NCBI GenBank assembly: GCA_005882135.1
Contig: VBDR01000023.1
Coordinates: 57,248 to 121,247, forward strand
Length of the DNA stretch: 64,000 nucleotides
Direction of reading: 5' to 3'
Origin: Chloroflexota bacterium
GTDB lineage: Bacteria > Chloroflexota > Dormibacteria > Dormibacterales > Dormibacteraceae
A model generated the notes under the pieces. The model did no database searches. It worked only from the letters and a program-made list of their open reading frames with translations, and had not been told where the DNA came from. A program made the translations under genes and the position numbers. Shown here piece by piece: positions 24,238 to 31,378 of this stretch; the stretch's first letter is position 1, and each line of letters begins with the position of its first letter.

Positions 24238-24929
24238 GACGGACCAGGCTCGATGACAAGAGCGGGCTCGAGATGAGCGACGTCGTTGACGCCGCCGATC
24301 ACCATCCGGCCGTTGCGTTGTTCGATCAGCGAGATGGATGCGTTCTGGATCCTGAACGGCCACAGGCCGCCGCTGGGCCGCCCGACCACGCGGTGGAGCG
24401 CGATCTGGATCACGCCGCCGTGGGTGACGAGGAGGATGTCGCCGTGCTGATGCCTCTTGACGATCTCGTCCAGCGCAGCGCCGACCCGTGCATCGAAAAG
24501 CGCGGCGCCCTCGCCGCCGGGCACGACGTCCCAATCAGGCTCCTCGACCCACGCCGCCCATGCCTCGGGGAATCGGGCCGCGATCTCTTCGGTCCGCAGT
24601 CCCTCCCACTCGCCGAGAAAGATCTCTCGCAGAGCGTGCGCGGGCTCAGGCTCGATGCCGATGACGCGGCCGATGACCTGCGCGGTCTCGAGGGCGCGTT
24701 TCAGGTCGCTCGCGTAGAACCCGACGAAGCGGCGTTCGGCCAGCCGGCCGCCGAGGAGCTCGGCCTGACGGCGGCCCTCGTCCGAAAGTGGAGGATCGAG
24801 CTGGCCCTGGATCCGGTGGTCACGGTTCCAAGTCGACTGGCCGTGGCGGATGAGGACGAGGCGCGCAGGTGCAGGACGAACGGGTAAGGGGAGGTCCGGA
24901 GGCTCCGGGCGCGCGGCTCTGATCTCGAT
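24234..24929 (-). CDS. Histidine phosphatase (phosphoglycerate mutase-like), start codon uncertain
   Basis: The phosphatase frame is open from 24947 to 24234 and encodes LVLIRHGQSTWNRDHRIQGQLD near residue 23 (RHG catalytic His), SDLKRALETAQVI, the acidic EIFLGEWEGL, and LLVTHGGVI (second His), a complete histidine-phosphatase domain. No ATG, GTG or TTG occurs in frame before the RHG motif; the first GTG, at 24524, would delete the catalytic half. An ATC at 24929 or 24923, just after a TAGTAT element, is the likely start. Substrate unknown (cobalamin-phosphate or phosphosugar phosphatase types possible). It is coupled to femABX. Confidence 0.75.
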   Translation of the reverse strand: MEIRAARPEPPDLPLPVRPAPARLVLIRHGQSTWNRDHRIQGQLDPPLSDEGRRQAELLGGRLAERRFVGFYASDLKRALETAQVIGRVIGIEPEPAHALREIFLGEWEGLRTEEIAARFPEAWAAWVEEPDWDVVPGGEGAALFDARVGAALDEIVKRHQHGDILLVTHGGVIQIALHRVVGRPSGGLWPFRIQNASISLIEQRNGRMVIGGVNDVAHLEPALVIEPGPS

Positions 24930-24932
24930 GCC

Positions 24933-24939
24933 TATACTA
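24933..24939. promoter_or_regulatory. Bidirectional -10 element
   Basis: TATACT (24933-24938, plus strand) faces the DUF4388 gene, and TAGTAT (24934-24939, minus strand) faces the histidine phosphatase. Both overlap in one symmetric site. Confidence 0.4.
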
Positions 24940-24989
24940 ACTTTCTCTTAGTTCTCGATCGGGCTGGGCCGATCTCAGGAGAAAGACTG

Positions 24990-26525
24990 GTGCAGGCGCA
25001 CGGCTCATTGGCCGAAACCCCCCTTCGTTCGCTTCTCGAATCCGCTCAGGGTGAGCGGTCGACGGGTACCCTTATCGTCCGCAATGGGAACGGGCAGTCC
25101 GCCTCGCTGTACTTCCTCTTCGGACATCTTTTTCATGCCCAGGGTGGCGACGGCAAGTCGGGCGACGATGCCGTGGTCAACGCGCTTCACTGGACCAAGG
25201 GCGACTTCGAGTTCGACGCCAAGGCCAAGCTGCCCGCCGACGAGACGGTCAAGGCAGGCATCCCGGACCTGGTGCACGCCGCGGACGCGGAACCCAAGCC
25301 CGCTCCCGCTGAGTCCAAGGCAGAGCCTGTGACCGAGCCCGCGGCAGAACGGCCGGAGCCAAAAAGTGAAAGGAAAGAGCATGCTGAATCGGAAAGAAAG
25401 GTGGAAGCACCGCAGCCGAGACGTGGCGTGAAGCACCGCCCGCAGCCGAAGCACGGCCGCGAACCGATTCCCGTTCCGGCGGGCCAGATCCTTTACGACT
25501 CGCTCAAGACATCATTCGTCGATTTCCCCCGGCTCCTGACCACGCTCGAGCGCGAGGGTTACACGGGTTACGTCAGGCTGCTGACCGATGACGCCTCGGG
25601 CCTGATCCTGTTTCGCGAAGGTTCCGCGCTCGAGTGCCTGTACGACGGCGCCGCCGATGCGGGAAGCCTGGTCCTCGGCAAGCAGGCGCTGCAGGCATTC
25701 AACGACGACGTCACGGCCGGACATGGCGTGCTCGACGTGGTCGGACTGTCGTCGGAGCTGATCGACGGTCTCTACGAGCTCACCGTCTCCCGACCCATGT
25801 ACACCGAGCTGTACGCCGCGTGGGTTGACATGAAGGCGCTGTTGAATTTCTTGAGCGAGCGGAAGCTCAGCGGCAGCGTCATGATCCGCGCGGCTGCAGG
25901 CACCGGAGTCATCATCCTGAGCGCCGGCGAGATGGCCGGTGCTTACACCAGCGAGTCGCGCGACATCGCAGACAAGCCAGACCGCGCGCTGGCCCTGTGT
26001 GACGATCCGAATGCGATGATCGAGGTCAAGTCGGCGGACTCGACCAAGCACCCGCCCCTCGCTGTGGACGAGATCGTGGGAGACCAGCGAGGCCGGCCGG
26101 CGGCGCCTGCGTCGTTTGCGCCACAGGCGTCACCAGAAGCCGCCGCAACGCCGAGCCCGACGCTCCCAGTGGCGCCCAACATGCAGCCAGAACCACCGAC
26201 GGCGCAGATCCCAACCCAGTCGTTCTCGAATTACACGCAGCCCGCTGCGCCTCCGATGCAGGTCGCTCCGACCACGCCGCCCAGGTCTGCCGGCCCACAG
26301 CTCGATTGGGCGAGCATCGTCGCCGAGCTACAGGCGATGGCTGAGGACGCGCTCGGCAACCGGGCGCGAAAGGTGAAGGACATCCTGGGGGCGGCGGACC
26401 CGTCGCTTCCCGGCATCGAGGGCGCGATCGATCAGATCCCGAGCATCTCACTCCTGTTCGTCGACTCCTCGCGCCTGGAGCAGCTGGCGCAAGAGATGAG
26501 GGCGCGGCTCAAGTCCCACCTCTAG
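24990..26525 (+). CDS. DUF4388 (PATAN) domain protein
   Basis: 511 residues from GTG with AGGAG at 24977-24981. Residues 1-95 form a DUF4388/PATAN-type domain (GSLAETPLRSLLESAQGERSTGTLIVRNG...ALHWTKGDFEFD). An acidic/basic low-complexity linker (100-160) leads to a second, related domain (FPRLLTTLEREGYTGYVRL...GLILFREG), then a Pro-rich linker and a helical C-terminus (SIVAELQAMAEDALGNRARKVKDILG). PATAN domains occur in signalling proteins of gliding or predatory bacteria and Deinococcus. Function unknown; a regulatory scaffold is likely. Confidence 0.75.
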   Translation: MQAHGSLAETPLRSLLESAQGERSTGTLIVRNGNGQSASLYFLFGHLFHAQGGDGKSGDDAVVNALHWTKGDFEFDAKAKLPADETVKAGIPDLVHAADAEPKPAPAESKAEPVTEPAAERPEPKSERKEHAESERKVEAPQPRRGVKHRPQPKHGREPIPVPAGQILYDSLKTSFVDFPRLLTTLEREGYTGYVRLLTDDASGLILFREGSALECLYDGAADAGSLVLGKQALQAFNDDVTAGHGVLDVVGLSSELIDGLYELTVSRPMYTELYAAWVDMKALLNFLSERKLSGSVMIRAAAGTGVIILSAGEMAGAYTSESRDIADKPDRALALCDDPNAMIEVKSADSTKHPPLAVDEIVGDQRGRPAAPASFAPQASPEAAATPSPTLPVAPNMQPEPPTAQIPTQSFSNYTQPAAPPMQVAPTTPPRSAGPQLDWASIVAELQAMAEDALGNRARKVKDILGAADPSLPGIEGAIDQIPSISLLFVDSSRLEQLAQEMRARLKSHL

Positions 26526-26549
26526 CCGTCGGTGTAAACCCTTACCAGG

Positions 26550-28208
26550 GTGGACAGTCTTCCGGGTCTTTTTCGCTCTGCCTCGATCCAGGCTGATTTG
26601 GCCCGTGAACCCAGAAAGGGGCATGTTTTTTTGGCGGTGGCGCTTATCGGCCTGGTGCTGCCGCTGGCCGGTTGCGGCGGCGACCCTCCCCAGATCATCG
26701 ACTACTCGCCCCAGCGCAACACCGTCGACGTCTCCACCGCGGCCCCGGTCCAAATCACCTTCGACCATGACGTCGACCGGGCATCGGTCGAGTCCCGCCT
26801 CCACCTGGCGCCGCCGACCAACGGCTCGGTGCGGTGGGTCAGCGGACATCAGCTCGTCTACGACCACCCAACCCTTCGCACCAACGCCACCTACGAGGTG
26901 ATGCTCGAGCCCGGCTACCGCGACCCGGCGGGCAACACCTACACCCTGCGCCACCACTGGTCGTTCATCACCGAAGGCCCGCCCGGTCTTTCCGGCTCGA
27001 ACCCCACCAACGGCGAGGGTGGCGTGGATCCGTCGGCGTACCTGAGCCTCGACTTCTCGCGGGTGATGGAACCGAGCACCCTCAGGAGTGCGATCTCGTT
27101 CAGCCCCAGCGCGGCCTTTGACGTCCGCCTCGATTCGACCGACAGCCGGCGCGCCATCATCGCGCCCTACCAGCTTCTCGGCGCGAATACCGAATACCAG
27201 CTCCTGATCAACACCGCCGCGCTCGACATCGATGGCAACCAGCTCGGCCGTGATCAGCTGATCCGGTTCACCACTGGCGCGGTCCATCCGCTTCGCCACT
27301 GGATCGCCTTCGCGACCGACGGTCCAGACGGCTCGCCCGCGGGACTGTGGATCGTCAACGAGCGCGGTTTCCCGCGCCAGCTGTTCGATGGCAGCGCGGT
27401 CCACTCCTTCAGCTGGTCGCCGGGAGGGGATTCGCTCCTGATCCAGGGTCCCGACCAGACCTGGTGGCAGTTCACCCCGGGTGGCGCCGCCAGGCGTCTG
27501 TCGTTTACTGCTCACTGGGCGGCCTCACTCGCCGCCGGGATGGGATTTGTCTATATCGACGACGGTGCCGTCCTGCACCGACAGGATGCCGGCGGCAGAG
27601 AGGAGACGATCGCCAATGACGTGGCCGAGGCAGCTGTCGCGCCCAACGGCCTGCGCCTCGCCTTCATCAACCGCACGACCAACCTCAATGAGGTTTGGGG
27701 TTATGACGTCGGGCTGCGTGCGCGTTACGAGCTGGCGCTAGACACCGCTCCCGTCGGCGCTGTCTCATGGGCGCCTGCCGGCAACCGGATTGCGTACCTG
27801 CGGCGTGACCCCAACACGACCAGCCTCCGTATGCGCAGCCTCACAGGCGCCGCAGCGACCACGACCCTGACCACCGGCGAGATTTCGCCGCCGGTCTGGC
27901 TGCCCGACTCGACCCATCTTGTCTTTGCTGCCGCCCTCTCGATGCCGGCTGGAATCGCGCATAAGGCCTTCGTCATCAATGTCGTTTCGCCCCCCGCTGC
28001 GCTCACCCCGGCCGCCGGCCTGCCGTCGGATCCCGCGATCGATGTTTCGGCACCGGCGTCCTCGCCCGATGGCCACCAGATCGCCTTCCTGAGCAGCAAC
28101 CAGGTCTGGCTCATGAACGCCGATGGCACCCGGCCCACCGCGCTCACCAAAGAAGACCCTGCGTCTTTTCCTTATTCCTGTCGCGCGGTGGCGTGGACGC
28201 GGATCTGA
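26550..28208 (+). CDS. Lipoprotein with Ig-like (Big_5) domains and a TolB-like beta-propeller
   Basis: 552 residues. A signal segment ends in a lipobox (VLPLAGC, Cys42), so it is anchored outside the membrane. Residues 45-245 contain two SbsA/Big_5-type Ig-like domains (VDVSTAAPVQITFDHDVDRASVESRL; GVDPSAYLSLDFSRVMEPSTLRSAI). Residues 250-552 carry WD40/TolB-like propeller repeats with SWSPGGDSLL, VAPNGLRLAFI, SWAPAGNRIAYL and SSPDGHQIAFLSSNQVW. A cell-surface binding or sensor role is likely. The 3' end overlaps the convergent glycosyltransferase. Confidence 0.82.
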   Translation: MDSLPGLFRSASIQADLAREPRKGHVFLAVALIGLVLPLAGCGGDPPQIIDYSPQRNTVDVSTAAPVQITFDHDVDRASVESRLHLAPPTNGSVRWVSGHQLVYDHPTLRTNATYEVMLEPGYRDPAGNTYTLRHHWSFITEGPPGLSGSNPTNGEGGVDPSAYLSLDFSRVMEPSTLRSAISFSPSAAFDVRLDSTDSRRAIIAPYQLLGANTEYQLLINTAALDIDGNQLGRDQLIRFTTGAVHPLRHWIAFATDGPDGSPAGLWIVNERGFPRQLFDGSAVHSFSWSPGGDSLLIQGPDQTWWQFTPGGAARRLSFTAHWAASLAAGMGFVYIDDGAVLHRQDAGGREETIANDVAEAAVAPNGLRLAFINRTTNLNEVWGYDVGLRARYELALDTAPVGAVSWAPAGNRIAYLRRDPNTTSLRMRSLTGAAATTTLTTGEISPPVWLPDSTHLVFAAALSMPAGIAHKAFVINVVSPPAALTPAAGLPSDPAIDVSAPASSPDGHQIAFLSSNQVWLMNADGTRPTALTKEDPASFPYSCRAVAWTRI

Positions 28209-29479
28209 GCCCGCTCGGCGACGTCCTCGAACAGCTCCCGCAGCCGGTCGGCCGTGCGGGTCCACGAGTACCGCTGCGCCAGGAGGCGCCCACGGCGGCC
28301 CATCTGCTGGGCCAGCTCGGGATCCTCGAGGAGGCGGCCGATTCGCTCGGCGTATTCAGCCGGATCGTGACCGGCGATCAGGTAACCGCTCACCTGATCG
28401 CGGATGACGGAGCGCAGGCCGCTCACGTCTGATCCCACCACCGGCCGGCCGGAGGCCTGGGCCTCGAGGCCGACCAGGCCAAACGATTCGCTGTAGGAAG
28501 GCATCACGCAGACGTCCGCCGCCGAGTAGAAGTACGGCAGCTCGTGGTGCGCCACCGAGCCGAGGAAATCAACTCGATCGCGAACACCGATGTCGGCGGC
28601 GACAGCCTTGAGGCGGTCCTTCTCGCCCTCGTCGCCATCCTTGCTGTCTTCGCCGAGAATCAGCAAGCGAACGTCGTCGTGGTTGCGGTCACGAAGCAGA
28701 GCCAGGGCGCGAATGGCGACCTCGACACCTTTGAGGCGCTCGAGCCGCCCCACAAAGAGCAGCAGGCGGCCCGGTCCGTAACCGATCTTGCGCCGAGCCT
28801 CGTCGCGGTCGACCGGCTGGAAGACGGACAGGTCCACACCGGGCGGCACGACAAACACGCGCTCGGGAACCGCTCCGTACGTCCGCACCAGCTCTGCGCT
28901 TTCATCGGCCGTGGACGCAATCAGGAGATCGGCTTGCTGCGCGATCTCAGCCTCAACCCGGATGCGCAGCGGCGGTTCCGGTCGAGCGCCCGCGGCCAGG
29001 GACCGGTTCTTGACCAGTCCAAGCGTGTGCGCGACGTGCGCCCACCCGCTGGCCAGGTGTGGCCGCAAGAGGCAGGCTACCTCACCCGAGAGCCAGTAGT
29101 GCGAGAACAGGAGGTCATAAGAGATGCCTTCGCGTTCAGCAAAATCGAGGACTTGCGAGGCGAAGGCAGGCACCTCGTTGTACAGCGAATACTTATCCAG
29201 CCCCCGTCCCGCGGGCAGATAGATCACCCGGGACAGCTCGGCCAGGGGCTCGATCGCCGGGTCGTCAGGAGACTGCTGGCGGGTGAAGATGTCGGTCGCG
29301 ATGCCCCGGTCGCTGAAGGCGGTGGCGACCTCGTGGACGTACACGTTGAGGCCGCCGTTCGCGTTTTGACCCAACGAAGCCGTGGGCGACGTGTGCATGG
29401 AGATGACCGCGATCCGCCGTGCGGCGCGGTCCGAGATCGGGCGGCTAGCCTCAGCCACGGTACGCCGATCTCGCGTCAA
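28172..29479 (-). CDS. GT4-family glycosyltransferase (MshA-like)
   Basis: 435 residues with two Rossmann domains. RIAVISMHTSPTASLGQNANGGLNVYV resembles the N-terminus of D-inositol-3-phosphate glycosyltransferase MshA; the C-terminal donor-binding region has LLFVGRLERLKGVEVAI, YFYSAADVCVMPSYSESFGLVGLEAQASGRPVVGSDVSGL (E-x7-E). Retaining GT4 activity with a nucleotide-sugar is secure; mycothiol synthesis is only suggested because sucrose and other GT4 enzymes share this start. The first codon (TTG 29479 or GTG 29458) is uncertain. Confidence 0.85.
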   Translation of the reverse strand: MTRDRRTVAEASRPISDRAARRIAVISMHTSPTASLGQNANGGLNVYVHEVATAFSDRGIATDIFTRQQSPDDPAIEPLAELSRVIYLPAGRGLDKYSLYNEVPAFASQVLDFAEREGISYDLLFSHYWLSGEVACLLRPHLASGWAHVAHTLGLVKNRSLAAGARPEPPLRIRVEAEIAQQADLLIASTADESAELVRTYGAVPERVFVVPPGVDLSVFQPVDRDEARRKIGYGPGRLLLFVGRLERLKGVEVAIRALALLRDRNHDDVRLLILGEDSKDGDEGEKDRLKAVAADIGVRDRVDFLGSVAHHELPYFYSAADVCVMPSYSESFGLVGLEAQASGRPVVGSDVSGLRSVIRDQVSGYLIAGHDPAEYAERIGRLLEDPELAQQMGRRGRLLAQRYSWTRTADRLRELFEDVAERAQIRVHATARQE

Positions 29480-29598
29480 GCCAGCGTCGTGAGACGCAGC
29501 AGAAACCGGAACGGGAGACCGGCGAGCAGGAAGCCATAACTGTTAGAACCTACGAGCTTTCGGCGTATTCCCGACCGGACCGGGTGAACTCGGCTCGA

Positions 29599-29604
29599 TA
29601 TGAT
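29599..29604 (+). promoter_or_regulatory. -10 element of the cytochrome c gene
   Basis: TATGAT, 8 bases before the ATG at 29613. Confidence 0.45.
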
Positions 29605-29612
29605 TGGCCTCG

Positions 29613-30191
29613 ATGCGGGTGACCAGGGGCCTCCTTCTGGTGCTGGCGATCCCAGCCTTCTTGGTGCTCACGGCCATCTCGACGCTCGCTGACAGCTCCC
29701 CGTCGCCGGCGCCGAGCGGCTCGTCCGCGGCCAGCGGGGCGCCGGCCCTGCCCGGCGATCCGAGCAAGGGCGCGACGCTGTACGCCCAGAACTGCGCCAC
29801 GTGCCACGGCGCCAGCCTCGAGGGTGGCATCGGGCCAGCGCTCAACCCGATCGAAAAGCTGCCTGGCGTCTCCAATCCGCTGGATCCGGGCTTTCTGATC
29901 GGCATCATCACCAACGGCCGTCAGCCGCAGCCAGGAGATCCCAAGCAAACCGCCATGCCGGCCAAAGGCGGCAACGCCGGCCTGACCGACCAGGACGTCA
30001 AGGACCTCGCCGCCTACATCATCCAGCAGAACCACAACCCAGGCGGCGGTGCGCTCTCACCCGGCGAGCTGGCGAAACGGACCATCCTCTGGGTGAGCAT
30101 CGGCATCATCGCGTTGGTCTTCATCACCTACTTGTTGTCTTCATACAACATGAGATGGATCGCGCGCCGCGCAGCGGCGCGACGCAAGTAG
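29613..30191 (+). CDS. Membrane-anchored c-type cytochrome
   Basis: 192 residues: N-terminal signal/anchor helix, a Ser/Pro/Ala linker, then a class I cytochrome c domain with CATCH haem-binding motif (GATLYAQNCATCHGASLEGGIGPAL) and a distal Met candidate in QTAMPAKGG. A second membrane helix near the C-terminus (ILWVSIGIIALVFITYLL) holds it on the outer face of the membrane. The layout resembles QcrC-like or oxidase-associated cytochromes; no partner subunits are present. Confidence 0.85.
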   Translation: MRVTRGLLLVLAIPAFLVLTAISTLADSSPSPAPSGSSAASGAPALPGDPSKGATLYAQNCATCHGASLEGGIGPALNPIEKLPGVSNPLDPGFLIGIITNGRQPQPGDPKQTAMPAKGGNAGLTDQDVKDLAAYIIQQNHNPGGGALSPGELAKRTILWVSIGIIALVFITYLLSSYNMRWIARRAAARRK

Positions 30192-31378
30192 CGGAGGGCG
30201 CCCCCCTTTATCCGACACCGGCCGGCGGCTCGCCGCGCGTCCTCATCCTGTTCAGCGATACGGGCGGTGGTCATCGCGCCGCGGCGCGCGCCCTCACCGA
30301 CGCGCTGAAGCTGCTCGATCCGACGTCAGTCGTCACCGTCGCCGACCCCCTTATCGGGCAGGGGCCGGTCATCGTCCGCCGCCTGGCTTCGCTGTACTCG
30401 CCGGTCATCAGCCGTTCGCGCGCGGCGTGGGGAGCGGTCTATCACACGAGCAACACGCAGGCGACCTTTGCCGCGATTCGCGCCATCTTCGGGCCGGCGG
30501 TGCGGCGCGTGATGACGCAGCTTCTGAAGCAGCACGATCCAGACGTCGTGCTGTCGGTGCATCCGCTCCTCAATCACGTCGCCCACCAGGCGATCCGTAA
30601 GAGCGGCCGGCCGCGGGCACTGATGACCGTCATCACCGACCTGGTCGACTTCCATCGTGGATGGACCTTCAGCCAGGCCGACCTGGTGGTCGCGCCGACC
30701 GAGGAGGCGCGCAGGGTGGCCCTGCGGCGGCGGGTGCCCGGCGACCGAGTGAAGCTGCTCGGCCTGCCGGTGGATCTCCGCTTCCGCCCCCCGGCGCCTG
30801 GCGAGAAGCAGGCGCTGCGTCGCCGGTTCGGCCTCGACGAGCACCGGTTCACCGTGCTCGTGATTGGCGGTGCGGCCGGTGTCGGACACCTTGCCGCCCA
30901 GGTCCGAGCTCTCGCCCTGGAGCCCCACCCCTGGCAGCTGGCGGTGGTATGCGGCCGCAACGAAAAACTGCGCCGCCGGATTTATGAGATGCGCGCGTCG
31001 ACGCCAATGCTCGTGCTCGGTTTCGTCGACTACATGCCCGAGCTGATGCGCGCTTGTGACCTGGTCGTCACCAAAGCCGGTCCAGGTGCGATCGCGGAAG
31101 CCCTCGCCACAGGCCTGCCGCTGGTGATCACCGGTTTCCTGCCGGGCCAGGAAACGCCGAACGTCGACTTCGTCGTCGCATCGCGGATCGGCGCCTTCGC
31201 GCCGAAAGAGTCCGATCTGCTCGACGAGGTTCGGGTCATGGCCGAGGGCGGCCCGACCTGGCGCGAGATGTCGCGCAATGCCGAAGAGCTCGCCCACCCG
31301 TACGCGTCATCGGATATCGCCCGCGAGTGCCTGCTGTTGGCTGCGCGCTACAGGGCGTCGGCGCAGGCGAGCCGGTAA
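30155..31378 (+). CDS. MGDG synthase / MurG-like glycosyltransferase
   Basis: 407 residues. The N-terminal domain has VLILFSDTGGGHRAAARALTDAL, the MGDG-synthase/UgtP signature; the C-terminal domain has VIGGAAGVGHLAAQV, VVCGRNEKLRRRI, GFVDYMPELMRACDLVVTKAGPGAIAEALATGLPLVI (GT28 donor site). It probably makes glycolipids from diacylglycerol and UDP-sugar at the membrane. Start ATG at 30155 lies within the cytochrome gene in another frame; its 3' end overlaps the convergent helicase. Confidence 0.88.
   Translation: MDRAPRSGATQVAEGAPLYPTPAGGSPRVLILFSDTGGGHRAAARALTDALKLLDPTSVVTVADPLIGQGPVIVRRLASLYSPVISRSRAAWGAVYHTSNTQATFAAIRAIFGPAVRRVMTQLLKQHDPDVVLSVHPLLNHVAHQAIRKSGRPRALMTVITDLVDFHRGWTFSQADLVVAPTEEARRVALRRRVPGDRVKLLGLPVDLRFRPPAPGEKQALRRRFGLDEHRFTVLVIGGAAGVGHLAAQVRALALEPHPWQLAVVCGRNEKLRRRIYEMRASTPMLVLGFVDYMPELMRACDLVVTKAGPGAIAEALATGLPLVITGFLPGQETPNVDFVVASRIGAFAPKESDLLDEVRVMAEGGPTWREMSRNAEELAHPYASSDIARECLLLAARYRASAQASR

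Noticed and set aside
26550..28208. Lipoprotein propeller as a TolB of a Tol-Pal system
   Set aside because: No tolQRA/pal nearby, and it has Ig-like domains in front; only the repeat type is similar.
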